Below, piece by piece: positions 14,462-23,527 of a DNA stretch of 47,808 nt. Both the position numbers and the translations under genes were made by a program. The stretch lies in NCBI RefSeq assembly GCF_002086635.1, contig NZ_MVHD01000046.1, positions 1-47,808 of the forward strand, read 5' to 3'. How positions within the stretch are numbered: the first letter of the stretch is position 1; the number at the start of each line of letters is the position of its first letter. The stretch is from Mycobacterium alsense (GTDB taxonomy: Bacteria; Actinomycetota; Actinomycetes; Mycobacteriales; Mycobacteriaceae). The notes below the pieces were generated by a model that did no database searches, was not told where the DNA came from, and saw nothing but the letters and a program-made list of their open reading frames with translations.

Positions 14462-16713
14462 TCGCGCACCACCTCACTTGGTTTCTTGTCCGGCCGCAGC
14501 CCGCGCCAACTCGATTGGCGCAGGCGGTCATCGGGGGTCCATTCGCTGTAGCGCACCTCGCCGACGAGGACGGGCTCGACGTACGTCACGCCCCGCGCTT
14601 CGCTCCGGGGCAGCGGCGGGTCGAACGGGGACTCGTCGGTGTGCAGCGGCGCCAGCGTCTTTTTCAGGTTCGCCAGGTCGCGTTCGGTGAAGCCGGTGCC
14701 CACCCGCCCCGCGAAGCGCAGTCCGCCGTCCCCGGGGATGCCCATCAGCAGCGAGCCGATGCCGCTGGTGCGCCCGCCCTCCCCGGCCTTCCAGCCGCCG
14801 ATGACCACTTCCTGGGTGTTCCAGTGCTTGTCCTTGATCCAGGACGCGGACCGCCGGCCCGGCTGATAGCTGGAGTCGCGTTTCTTGGCGATCACGCCCT
14901 CCCACCCGCGTTCGCGAGAGTGCTCGAGCGCCTCGGCACCGTCGCCGGGCAGCAGGGGGGGAACAATCAGATTGCCCGCGCCGGCAAGGGTTTCCAGCAG
15001 CTTGCGCCGGTCTTGGTAGCGCGCCCGCAGCAGCGAGCGGCCGTCGAGATAGAGCAGGTCGAACGCCCAGTATTCGACGCGGCTGCCGCGGCCCCGGTTC
15101 TGCATCGCGTGGAAGCTGGGCACGCCGGACTTGTCCAGGACCACGGCCTCGCCGTCCAGCACGACGTGATGGTCGTCCAGATCCTCTGTCAGCGACTCGA
15201 ATTGGCGATACTCCTTCGTGACGTCGCGTCCGCTACGGGAGCGCAGGCGCATGCGGCCGTGATCGACGTCCATGAGGAGACGGTAGCCGTCCCATTTGCC
15301 CTCGAACGCCCACTGGGACGCCTTGAGCGCCGCGACGGAACCGTGCGTGGCGAACATCGGTGCCAGCTCGTCGAACTCGAAGACCTTCTGGTCCTTCATG
15401 CGGTGCGCCAGCCACTGGTCGCCATTGGTTTGGATCAGCGCGTAGCGCCCGGAGATTCGGTTGCCGTGCAGGTTCACGATAACCTCATCGTCGAGGAACT
15501 TTTCGGCTTCGTAGGTCCCCGAATCCCAGATGACAACCTTGCCGGCGCCGTATTCGCCTTTGGGGATGTTTCCCTCGAACGTGCCGTATTCCAGTGGATG
15601 GTCCTCGGTATGCACCGCCAGGTGGTTGACCGCGGTGGTCTCGGGCAGGTTTTTCGGCACCGCCCACGACACCAGCACGCCGTCACGCTCCAGCCGGAAA
15701 TCGTAGTGTAGGCGGCGAGCGTGGTGTTCCTGGATGACAAACATGTTCCCCTGGCCCGCAGCTGGTTTCGCATCCGGAACCGGCTCGGGAGTTTTCGACG
15801 CGTCCCGCATGCTGCGGTATCTGGCCAGCCGGTCGCGGACCGGCGCGTCGCTATCCAGCGACGCTAGCAGATCGCCCTCGCGGGCCGCCCGCTCGAGCAC
15901 CTCGTCGTAGCGCAGTTGGCGCAGCTTCGGGTCTTGCAATTCCTCCCAGGTGCGCGGTGCCGCGACCGTCGGGTGTTCCCGTCCGCGCAGCGAGTAGGGC
16001 GCGATGGTGGTCTTCGACCCGTTGTTCTGACTCCAATCCAGGAACACCTTGCCCGCCCGCAAGCTCTTCGTCATGGTCGAGGTGACCAGCTTGGGCATCG
16101 CCTTTTCCAGTTGCTGCGCAACGCGTTTGGCCAGCACCGTCGCGCCGCTGGTGCTCACCGGGTCATTCAGCGGGGCGTACAGGTGCAGCCCTTTGCTGCC
16201 GCTGGTGAGCGGAAAGAGGGTCAGCCCGATATCGGTGATCAGGTCCCGCACGGCGTGGGCCACCTCGCACAGCTGGGGCATCGTCACACCCTCGCCGGGG
16301 TCCAGGTCGAACACCAGTCGCGTCGCCGGGCCGGGCTTGAGCTCCTCGGCGCGGCTTCGGGTCCATTCGGCGACGAACCGCCACTGCGGCACGTGCACCT
16401 CCAGGGCCGCCTGCTGCGCGATCCAGGCCAGCCCGTCGGTGCTGTCGATGATCGGATACGTTGTCGTGCCGGACCGGTGGGTGACGCTGGCCCGGGGCAG
16501 CCAGTCGGGCGCCGAGGATGCCAACTGTTTTTCGAAGAACGATTCCTGCTCGACGCCGTTGGGCCACCGCTTGCGGGTGGCGGCGCGCCCGGCGATGTGC
16601 GGCAGCATCACCTCGGCGATGCGGGTGTAGTACTCGAAGACGTCGCGCTTGGTGGTTCCGGTGGCCGGGTAGAGCACCTTGTCCGCGTTGGTGAGCTTCA
16701 CGCGTGCCGCCAT
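14458..16713 (-). CDS. ligD: multifunctional ATP-dependent DNA ligase LigD
   Basis: A 751-residue non-homologous end-joining ligase with the mycobacterial order polymerase, nuclease, ligase. The polymerase part (about 1-290) has the metal motif VFDLDPGEG. The 3'-phosphoesterase/nuclease part (about 320-430) has EHHARRLHYDFRLERDGVL and SWAVPKNLP. The ligase part has KWDGYRL with the adenylated Lys at residue 473, then DGEAVVLD and EGVIAKKRDSSY. M. tuberculosis LigD is about 759 residues, so this is full length. The ATG at 16713 (MAARVKLTN) is preferred to an upstream start at 16758. It works with Ku (21673-22605), which loads it on broken ends. Its stop overlaps the start of the broken FAH gene. 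Confidence 0.96.
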   Translation of the reverse strand: MAARVKLTNADKVLYPATGTTKRDVFEYYTRIAEVMLPHIAGRAATRKRWPNGVEQESFFEKQLASSAPDWLPRASVTHRSGTTTYPIIDSTDGLAWIAQQAALEVHVPQWRFVAEWTRSRAEELKPGPATRLVFDLDPGEGVTMPQLCEVAHAVRDLITDIGLTLFPLTSGSKGLHLYAPLNDPVSTSGATVLAKRVAQQLEKAMPKLVTSTMTKSLRAGKVFLDWSQNNGSKTTIAPYSLRGREHPTVAAPRTWEELQDPKLRQLRYDEVLERAAREGDLLASLDSDAPVRDRLARYRSMRDASKTPEPVPDAKPAAGQGNMFVIQEHHARRLHYDFRLERDGVLVSWAVPKNLPETTAVNHLAVHTEDHPLEYGTFEGNIPKGEYGAGKVVIWDSGTYEAEKFLDDEVIVNLHGNRISGRYALIQTNGDQWLAHRMKDQKVFEFDELAPMFATHGSVAALKASQWAFEGKWDGYRLLMDVDHGRMRLRSRSGRDVTKEYRQFESLTEDLDDHHVVLDGEAVVLDKSGVPSFHAMQNRGRGSRVEYWAFDLLYLDGRSLLRARYQDRRKLLETLAGAGNLIVPPLLPGDGAEALEHSRERGWEGVIAKKRDSSYQPGRRSASWIKDKHWNTQEVVIGGWKAGEGGRTSGIGSLLMGIPGDGGLRFAGRVGTGFTERDLANLKKTLAPLHTDESPFDPPLPRSEARGVTYVEPVLVGEVRYSEWTPDDRLRQSSWRGLRPDKKPSEVVRE

Positions 16714-16847
16714 GAAAGTCAACCTACGCGTTTCCACCGTGTTAACTGCGTTGACCACCGACTATCGATATCCAACTCGATCAATTTTGTGACATCACAC
16801 ACGGACGCGTTGACCGACCACCGACCCCGCGGGTACAGGTGGACGGA

Positions 16848-18386
16848 ATGTTTGATGTCATCCCACCCCCTTGGCGTCGGGACGGCGCCGTCCCCCTGAG
16901 CGACGCGACATTGCGACTTCACTCAGAGCGAGTGGACGTGCCCGCTTATGACAGATCAAGCCTTCGGCGTGGTGTCGTTCACATCGGAGCGGGAAACTTC
17001 CACCGCGCACATCAGGCGGTGTATTTCGATGACCTTGCCTGCTCGGGTATTTCGGACCGCTGGGGGGTCACCGGCGTCAGCCTCCACTCCCCCGACGCCA
17101 AAGACCTGCTGTCGGCCCAAGATGGCCTGTACACCGTCGTGCAGCGCGGCCACGACCGCCAGACCGCCCGCGTGGTCGGCTCGATCGGCTCCGTGCACTA
17201 TGCACCCGATGACGACGCGGCGGTCCGCGCCGCCCTGGCGGATCCGCAAACCCGCATCGTCAGCCTGACCATCACCGGCAACGGATATTTCCTGAATCCG
17301 GCCACCGACGAGTTCGACGCCGACCATCCCGACGTGCGCGCTGACCTCGTCGCTTCCAATGCCCCCGGCGGGGGGTATGCCACCGCGTGGGGATATCTGG
17401 CCGAAGCGCTCGACCGGCGTCGCCGCGCGGGCGTCGCGCCGTTCACCGTGCTCTGCTGCGACAACATTCCCGGCGATACCCGGCCGGCCAGAACCGCGCT
17501 GGTGTCGTTCGCCGCCTTGACGGACCCCGGGCTCGCCCGCTGGATCCACACGAATGTCGCATTCCCGTCCACCATGGTCGATCGCATCACCCCACAAACC
17601 TCGACGTCGGAGCGCGATTTCGTCGAGCGGACCTTCGGGGTCGCCGATAAATGGCCGGTCGTGACCGAGCCCCATCGCCAATGGGTCATCGAGGATTCCT
17701 TCAGCAATGGCCGGCCGCCGCTCGACGAGGTCGGCGCCGAATTCGTTGCCGATGTCAGCGACCACAAACTGATCAAGACCCGTCTTCTCAACGGAACCCA
17801 CATCGCGCTGGCCTGCCTGGCCACGCTGGCCGGTTACCAGTCCACCGACGAAGCGATGCGGGACCGCGTCATCTTCGATTACGTCGAAAAACTCCTGCGC
17901 GACGAGATTCAGCCGCTGCTGCCGGGCGTCCCCGGGATGAATACACCCGGATACCGGGGCAGCCTGCTCGACCGGCTCGGCAACCCCCGCATGAGCGACC
18001 AATTGTCGCGGCTGGCCCGGCGCGGAACGAGCAAGATCGCGTCGTTCGTGCTGCCCTCCCTGCGGGAGGCGATCGCGCGGGGCAGGCCGCACACGCTGCT
18101 GATGTTGGCCGTTGCCGGATGGGCGCGCTATATGCGCGGCCACGATCTCGAGGGGCGAAAGCTCCGCCTCGAAGACTCCCAGGCGATACCGGTGACCAGG
18201 TTGGCCAACATGGCGGTCGACAACCCCGATCCGCTGCTCAGCCACGAGATGTTCGCGGAGGTACGCGCGGTTCCCGGTTTCGCGGATCGCCTGCGCGGAA
18301 TGATCGCCGACATCGACGACCACGGCGTGGTGCCCACGTTGCATGACGCGCTGCGCAACGGCGAGCGGGAGTTGGTGACGCGATGA
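16848..18386 (+). CDS. mannitol/arabinitol dehydrogenase-family oxidoreductase (first paralogue)
   Basis: A 512-residue long-chain polyol dehydrogenase of the mannitol-2-dehydrogenase family. The Rossmann start GVVHIGAGNFHRAHQAVYFD binds NAD. Further markers are SLTITGNGYF, CCDNIPGD, MVDRITPQT, PHRQWVIED and the catalytic KTRLLNGTHIALACLA. ATG 16848 (MFDVIPPPW) is chosen; GTG 16839 would add three residues. It is the first gene of a tight operon and overlaps the next gene (ATGA). It is divergent from ligD. It oxidises a sugar alcohol to a ketose; the exact polyol cannot be told from sequence. The operon has no visible transporter. Confidence 0.9.
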   Translation: MFDVIPPPWRRDGAVPLSDATLRLHSERVDVPAYDRSSLRRGVVHIGAGNFHRAHQAVYFDDLACSGISDRWGVTGVSLHSPDAKDLLSAQDGLYTVVQRGHDRQTARVVGSIGSVHYAPDDDAAVRAALADPQTRIVSLTITGNGYFLNPATDEFDADHPDVRADLVASNAPGGGYATAWGYLAEALDRRRRAGVAPFTVLCCDNIPGDTRPARTALVSFAALTDPGLARWIHTNVAFPSTMVDRITPQTSTSERDFVERTFGVADKWPVVTEPHRQWVIEDSFSNGRPPLDEVGAEFVADVSDHKLIKTRLLNGTHIALACLATLAGYQSTDEAMRDRVIFDYVEKLLRDEIQPLLPGVPGMNTPGYRGSLLDRLGNPRMSDQLSRLARRGTSKIASFVLPSLREAIARGRPHTLLMLAVAGWARYMRGHDLEGRKLRLEDSQAIPVTRLANMAVDNPDPLLSHEMFAEVRAVPGFADRLRGMIADIDDHGVVPTLHDALRNGERELVTR

Positions 18387-19240
18387 ACGGCGGGCTGACC
18401 CTGGTGCGCACGTTCGACGCGGCGCCGATCACCACCCTGCTCTGCGACGCCGACGACAACCTGTTCGGGTCGGAAAGGCCGGCGTTCGATGCGTCGACGC
18501 AGGTGACGAACCGTTTCCTGGCCAGGTTCGGGGTCACCGCGCCGCTCAGCTGCGAGGAACTGCGCAAACGCGCCGTCGGGAAGAACTTCCGCAATACGGC
18601 GCTCGACCTGGCGGTGCAGTGCGAAGTGCCGCTCGCCGAGACGTTGACCCGGGGCCGTCCCGCGGCGGTGGTCGCCTCGGCCGGCGACCTGGCGAGCGGC
18701 GACGCGTTGTCCGCCGACGAACTCGAGCGGTGGGTGCGCGACGAGCGCGAGCGGGTCACCGCTCACCTGGCGGCCACCCTGACGCCCGACCCGGAGGTGC
18801 TGGAACCGCTGCGAAACCTCGCGGGGCGCTACGCACTCGCGGCCGTGAGCTCCAGCGCCACGGGACGCCTGCGGGCCTGCTTCGAAGCGACCGGCCTCGA
18901 CGCGCTGCTCCCGGAGGCTGTGACCTTCAGCGCGGAGGATTCTCTTCCCGTGCCGACAAGCAAACCCAATCCGGCGGTGTATCTGCACGCCGGACGGGCG
19001 CTGGGCATCGAGCCCGAACAGGGGCTGGCCATCGAGGACTCCGTTGCCGGCGTGACGTCCGCGGTTGCCGCCGGCTACGTCACCGTCGGCAACCTGATGT
19101 TCGTGCCGGCTGACGAACGGGAGTGCCGCCGTGCAGAATTGATTGATGCGGGCGCCGTCGCGGTGACGGAAACGTGGCGTGCTCTCGCCGATGTCCTGCT
19201 GTTGTCGGCCGCGCCGGCCGGAGGGTCCCGGGCCCGGTAA
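18383..19240 (+). CDS. HAD-family hydrolase (sugar-phosphate phosphatase-like)
   Basis: A 285-residue haloacid dehalogenase-like hydrolase. Motif I is LLCDADDNLFGSE (nucleophile Asp in the DxDxN/T pattern), motif II is the Ser in LAAVSSSATGRL, and motifs III/IV are TSKPNPAVYLHAG (Lys) and LAIEDSVAGVTSAVAAG (acidic pair). A cap domain of about 130 residues lies between motifs I and II. The start overlaps the stop of the dehydrogenase gene (ATGA), so the two are translationally coupled. A polyol- or ketose-phosphate is the natural substrate guess from the neighbours. Confidence 0.88.
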   Translation: MNGGLTLVRTFDAAPITTLLCDADDNLFGSERPAFDASTQVTNRFLARFGVTAPLSCEELRKRAVGKNFRNTALDLAVQCEVPLAETLTRGRPAAVVASAGDLASGDALSADELERWVRDERERVTAHLAATLTPDPEVLEPLRNLAGRYALAAVSSSATGRLRACFEATGLDALLPEAVTFSAEDSLPVPTSKPNPAVYLHAGRALGIEPEQGLAIEDSVAGVTSAVAAGYVTVGNLMFVPADERECRRAELIDAGAVAVTETWRALADVLLLSAAPAGGSRAR

Positions 19241-19273
19241 CGATCCGGGCTACGGCCCGGGGAGGAGGCGCCA

Positions 19274-20686
19274 ATGTCCGCCAGCGCAGTCAACCTGAAC
19301 AATGCCGAGCTCTCCAGGCTGCCGATCGAGGGGCCGAACTACGACCGCGGCAGCGTCAGCGTCGGCATCGCACATATCGGAGCCGGTCACTTCCACCGGG
19401 CACACCAGGCCGCGTTCATCAATCTGCTGCTGCAACAGGGTTTGGCTCGCGAGTGGGGCATCTGCGGGGTAGGCGTGATGCCTACCGACTGGACCATGCG
19501 CGACGTCATGAACGATCAGGACGGGCTGTACACGCTGATTCTGGAGAATCCCGACGGCAGCCGGGATGCGCAGGTGATCGGCTCGATCGTCGATTACCGC
19601 TACGCACCCGACGATCCGGAGTCAGCGCTGGAGGTCCTCGCGGCACCGTCCACCCGGATCATCTCGCTGACCATCACCGAAGGCGGGTACCGCGATCCCG
19701 ACGGGCCCGCGTTCGCATTGCTCACCAAGGCCTTGGACCGACGTCGCCGCCGCGGAATCGCCGCACCGACGATCGCCTCCTGCGACAACATCGAGAACAA
19801 CGGTGAGGTTGCGCGGCGTGCCGTGCTCGCAAATGCCGAGCGCGTAGCTCCCGAGTTGGCAGCGTGGGTGGCCGAGCACGTCCGATTCCCGTGCTCGATG
19901 GTCGATCGCATCACTCCGGCAACGACTTTGGAGATGGCCGCGGAAGTGCGCCGCGACCTCGGCGTCGACGACCGGTGGCCGGTGGTGGCCGAGCCGTTCG
20001 CCGCCTGGGTCATCGAAGACGACTTCGCCGATGGGCGGCCGCCGCTGGAGCAGGCGGGCGTGCTGGTGGTCGACGACGTGCGCCCGTACGAGCTGATGAA
20101 GCTGCGGCTGCTGAACGCGGGGCATCAGTGCCTGGCCTACTTCGCCCATCTCTGCGGCTTCGAGTTCGTCCACGACGCGGCGCGGGATCCGTTGTTCGCC
20201 GAGTTCTTGCTCTCCTACTTCGACACCGAGGCCATCCCGACGCTGCCGCCGGTGCCGGGAATCGACCTGCACGACTACGCCCGCACGCTGATCGAGCGAT
20301 TCGCCAACCCGGCGGTGCGCGACACCGTCGCGCGGCTGTGCGCCTACTCGTCGGACCGCATCCCCAAATGGCTGTATCCCGTCATCTGCGACAACCTGGC
20401 CAGTGGCGGGCCGGTTCGACTGGCGGCCGCGGTGGTGGCCAGCTGGGCCCGCTACGCCGAGGGTGTCGACGAGTGGGGGGTGCCGTACGAGGTGTTGGAC
20501 CAGCTGGCCGACTCCCTGGTGCCGATCGCACGCTCGCAGTACGACAATCCCACCGCGTTCATCGAGGTCACTGCGGTGTTCTGCGACCTGGCGCACCAGC
20601 CACGCTTCGTCGAGGCCTACCGCTGGGCGCTGGATTCGTTGCACCGCAAGGGAGCTCGCGCGACGCTGGAGGAACTGCTGCGGTGA
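19274..20686 (+). CDS. mannitol/arabinitol dehydrogenase-family oxidoreductase (second paralogue)
   Basis: A 470-residue polyol dehydrogenase with the same landmarks as the first gene of the operon: VGIAHIGAGHFHRAHQAAF (NAD site), SLTITEGGYRDPDG, SCDNIENNG, SMVDRITPATT and LMKLRLLNAGHQCLAYFA with the catalytic Lys. It is clearly diverged from the first paralogue, so the operon can probably oxidise two polyols, or a polyol and a related uronate. The ATG at 19274 follows GGGGAGGAGG at 19258-19267. Its stop overlaps the next start as GTGA. Substrate not determinable from sequence. Confidence 0.9.
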   Translation: MSASAVNLNNAELSRLPIEGPNYDRGSVSVGIAHIGAGHFHRAHQAAFINLLLQQGLAREWGICGVGVMPTDWTMRDVMNDQDGLYTLILENPDGSRDAQVIGSIVDYRYAPDDPESALEVLAAPSTRIISLTITEGGYRDPDGPAFALLTKALDRRRRRGIAAPTIASCDNIENNGEVARRAVLANAERVAPELAAWVAEHVRFPCSMVDRITPATTLEMAAEVRRDLGVDDRWPVVAEPFAAWVIEDDFADGRPPLEQAGVLVVDDVRPYELMKLRLLNAGHQCLAYFAHLCGFEFVHDAARDPLFAEFLLSYFDTEAIPTLPPVPGIDLHDYARTLIERFANPAVRDTVARLCAYSSDRIPKWLYPVICDNLASGGPVRLAAAVVASWARYAEGVDEWGVPYEVLDQLADSLVPIARSQYDNPTAFIEVTAVFCDLAHQPRFVEAYRWALDSLHRKGARATLEELLR

Positions 20687-21549
20687 GCCGCGGGCTGGTG
20701 ATCGGCGAGTCGTTGATCGACATCATCGACGGCGACGAGTACGTCGGCGGCAGCCCGCTCAACGTCGCGGTCGGGCTGGCCCGGCTGGGCCGCCTCGTCG
20801 ACTTCTTGACCCACATCGGCGACGACGAACGGGGCCACCGGATCGAAGACTACGTCAAATCCTCTGGCGCGCAGCTTGTTCCGGGAAGCGCCACGGCCGG
20901 TCGCACACCGACGGCCGCAGCGGCGATCGGCGACGAGGGGTCGGCGACCTATGCCTTCGACATGGAGTGGCGGCTTTCGGGCACGCCCGAGGTCGCGCCG
21001 CCGCTGCTGGTGCACACCGGCTCGATCGCGGCCGTTCACGAGCCCGGCTGCCTGGCGGTCGCGGCGCTGATCGACACCTATCGCGTCTCGGCCACGATCA
21101 CCTTCGATCCCAATGTGCGACCGGCGTTGATAGCCGACCGCGACTTGGCCCGCGCACGGATCGAGCGCCTCGTCGAGCGCAGTGACGTCGTCAAGGCCAG
21201 CGAGGAGGATCTGCGCTGGATCGACCCCGACCACGAACCGGGGTGGACCGCCCGGGCCTGGCTGGCGTCGGGACCCTCGATCGTGGCCGTGACGATGGGT
21301 GCCCGGGGCGCGCTGGCGCTCTGCCCGGCCGGCGCGGCCCGGGTCCCGGCCAGGCCGGTTCGGGTGGTGGACACCGTCGGCGCCGGCGACGCGTTCATGG
21401 TCGGGCTGATCGACGCGCTCTGGGAACAAGGCCTGTTGGGTGCCCACCGGCGCAGCGCCCTGAGCCACATCCCCCTCGACGGGCTGACGGCCGCCCTCGA
21501 ATCCGCCGCTTCGTCGTCGGCGCTGGCCATCGGGCGCACCGGCGCCTGA
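20683..21549 (+). CDS. PfkB-family carbohydrate kinase
   Basis: A 288-residue sugar kinase of the ribokinase/PfkB family. The N-terminal LVIGESLIDIIDG and YVGGSPLNVAVGLARLG form the sugar-binding part, and the C-terminal VRVVDTVGAGDAFMVGLID is the PfkB signature 2 with the catalytic Asp in GAGD. The GTG start at 20683 overlaps the stop of the upstream dehydrogenase. This kinase would phosphorylate the ketose made by the dehydrogenases, for example fructose, giving polyol to ketose to ketose phosphate; this route is inferred from the operon. Confidence 0.9.
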   Translation: MSRGLVIGESLIDIIDGDEYVGGSPLNVAVGLARLGRLVDFLTHIGDDERGHRIEDYVKSSGAQLVPGSATAGRTPTAAAAIGDEGSATYAFDMEWRLSGTPEVAPPLLVHTGSIAAVHEPGCLAVAALIDTYRVSATITFDPNVRPALIADRDLARARIERLVERSDVVKASEEDLRWIDPDHEPGWTARAWLASGPSIVAVTMGARGALALCPAGAARVPARPVRVVDTVGAGDAFMVGLIDALWEQGLLGAHRRSALSHIPLDGLTAALESAASSSALAIGRTGA

Positions 21550-21672
21550 AAGGCGCGAGCGCGCCGACCGCCGGTCTCAATCGGCCTCGCGGCGTTAGTT
21601 ATTGCGCCCCCGGACCGAGGCAACGGCCGGGCGTGCTGTTAGACGGCCAACAGTATGGGCATACTGATTCAC

Positions 21673-22605
21673 ATGCGCTCCATCTGGAAGGGCTCGATCG
21701 CGTTCGGGCTGGTCAACGTCCCGGTCAAGGTGTATAGCGCCACCGAGGACCACGACATCAAGTTCCATCAGGTGCACGCCAAGGACCACGGCCGGATCCG
21801 GTACCAGCGCGTGTGTGAGAAGGACGGAGAGGTCGTCGAATACCGCGACATCGCGCGGGCCTACGAGTCCGACGACGGCCAGATGGTCGTGATCACCGAT
21901 GACGACATCGCCACGCTGCCCGAGGAACGCAGCCGCGAGATCGAGGTGCTCGAGTTCGTCCCCGCCGACGAGGTCGACCCGATGCTGTTCGACCGCAGCT
22001 ACTTCCTCGAGCCCGACTCCAAGTCGTCCAAATCCTATGTGCTGCTGGCCAAGACGCTCGCCGAGACCGACCGGATGGCGATTGTGCACTTCACGCTGCG
22101 TAACAAGACCCGGCTGGCCGCGTTGCGCGTCAAGGACTTTGGCAAGCGCGACGTGATGGTCATCCACACGTTGTTGTGGCCCGACGAGATCCGCGATCCG
22201 GATTTTCCCGTGTTGGACAAGAAGGTCGAGATCAAGCCCGCGGAGCTCAAGATGGCCGGGCAGGTGGTGGAGTCGATGGCCGAGGAGTTCAACCCCGACC
22301 GCTATCACGACGACTACCAGGAACAGCTGCACGAGCTGGTCCAGGCCAAACTCGAAGGCGGCGAAGCGTTTACCGTCGAAGAGCAGCCCAAGCAACTCGA
22401 CGAGACCGAAGACGTCTCCGACCTGCTGGCCAAGCTGGAGGCCAGCGTCAAGGCGCGTTCCGGCGGCGACGGCTCGACCAAGAAAGCGTCGGCGAAAAAG
22501 GCGCCGGCGAAAAAGACCGCCGCCAAGAAAGCACCGGCCAAGAAGACCGCCGCGAAAAAGGCGCCCGCGAAGAAGACCCGCTCGAAAGCCGCGTCAAAGT
22601 CCTGA
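21673..22605 (+). CDS. ku: non-homologous end-joining protein Ku
   Basis: A 310-residue prokaryotic Ku, a homodimeric ring that binds double-strand breaks and recruits LigD. MRSIWKGSIAFGLVNVPVKV is the family's standard N-terminus and sets the start at ATG 21673 rather than 21655. The core runs to about residue 265. The last about 45 residues are a Lys/Ala-rich tail made of KKAPAKKTAA-like repeats, longer than the M. tuberculosis tail as I remember it (273 residues in total). Such tails bind DNA without sequence preference. It is convergent with pstA, with 10 bases between stops, and is separated from ligD by the polyol operon. Confidence 0.95.
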   Translation: MRSIWKGSIAFGLVNVPVKVYSATEDHDIKFHQVHAKDHGRIRYQRVCEKDGEVVEYRDIARAYESDDGQMVVITDDDIATLPEERSREIEVLEFVPADEVDPMLFDRSYFLEPDSKSSKSYVLLAKTLAETDRMAIVHFTLRNKTRLAALRVKDFGKRDVMVIHTLLWPDEIRDPDFPVLDKKVEIKPAELKMAGQVVESMAEEFNPDRYHDDYQEQLHELVQAKLEGGEAFTVEEQPKQLDETEDVSDLLAKLEASVKARSGGDGSTKKASAKKAPAKKTAAKKAPAKKTAAKKAPAKKTRSKAASKS

Positions 22606-22615
22606 CCCGGGGGCC

Positions 22616-23527
22616 TCAGCGGCGGCGGGTCGCCAAGAAGCGGAACGCCGCGGCCAGCAGGTTGATCACGGCCACGATGATGATCAGGCTGAGCGCCGCG
22701 CCCCAGATACGCAGGAAGCCGGCGTGCTCGGGGTTGGTCAGCTCGGTGTAGATGAGCAGCGGCAGCGAGGCCATGTTGCCGTGGAAGATGTCGAGGTTGA
22801 TCGAACGGCTGTAGCCGACCAGCACCAGCACCGGCGCGGTTTCGCCGACGACGCGCGCGACCGACAACAGGACACCGGAGACGATGCCGGGCATGGCGAT
22901 CGGGATGACGATGCGCACGATGGTCCGCCATTTGGAAACACCCAGCGCATAGCTCGCTTCGCGCAGGTCGTCGGGCACCAGCCTGAGCATCTCCTCGGTG
23001 GAGCGCACCACCACCGGCAGCATCAGCAAGACCAGCGCCAACGCGACGGCGAAGGCGCTCTGCTGAAAGCCCAGGGTGGCGATCCACAGGCTGAAGATGA
23101 ACAGCGCGGCCACGATCGACGGCACCCCGGCAAGCACGTCGACCATGAAGGTCGTCAGCCGCACCAGCCGGCCGGACCCGTATTCCACCAAGAACACCGC
23201 GGTCATCAGGCCCAGCGGCACGGACAGGACTGTGGCCACCCCCGCCTGGACCAGCGTCCCGTACAGCGCGTGATACACACCACCGGCGAACTCCTCGGGC
23301 AGCACGCCGCGCAGGGAGTGGGTCCACCAGCCCGACCGGGTAACCGCGTACCACCCGCGCGCGACCACGACCCCCAACACCCAGATCAGCGGCAGCAGGG
23401 CCACCGCGAACGAGGCGACGAAAAACACGGTCGCGGCGCCGTTGGTGAGCCGCCGCCGCATGCTGAGGTGGCTGAGGGGCTCCGGTTTGACCGGCCGGTC
23501 GAACGCATCCACCGAGGTGCGGGTCAT
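22616..23527 (-). CDS. pstA: phosphate ABC transporter permease PstA
   Basis: A 303-residue inner-membrane permease with about six hydrophobic segments and the ABC permease EAA-like loop REASYALGVSKWRTIVRIV. The N-terminus is MTRTSVDAFDRPVK. Its start (ATG 23527) overlaps the pstC stop, so the two are coupled. Together with PstC it forms the channel that PstS feeds with phosphate. From memory the closest match is M. tuberculosis PstA1 (Rv0930) of the pstS3-pstC2-pstA1 operon. No pstB ATPase gene is visible in the window, so the ATPase must be encoded elsewhere. Confidence 0.94.
   Translation of the reverse strand: MTRTSVDAFDRPVKPEPLSHLSMRRRLTNGAATVFFVASFAVALLPLIWVLGVVVARGWYAVTRSGWWTHSLRGVLPEEFAGGVYHALYGTLVQAGVATVLSVPLGLMTAVFLVEYGSGRLVRLTTFMVDVLAGVPSIVAALFIFSLWIATLGFQQSAFAVALALVLLMLPVVVRSTEEMLRLVPDDLREASYALGVSKWRTIVRIVIPIAMPGIVSGVLLSVARVVGETAPVLVLVGYSRSINLDIFHGNMASLPLLIYTELTNPEHAGFLRIWGAALSLIIIVAVINLLAAAFRFLATRRR

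Noticed and set aside
16956..18344. 462-residue minus-strand frame opposite the first polyol dehydrogenase
   Set aside because: Typical high-GC antisense frame; the plus strand carries the NAD site and catalytic Lys of the family.
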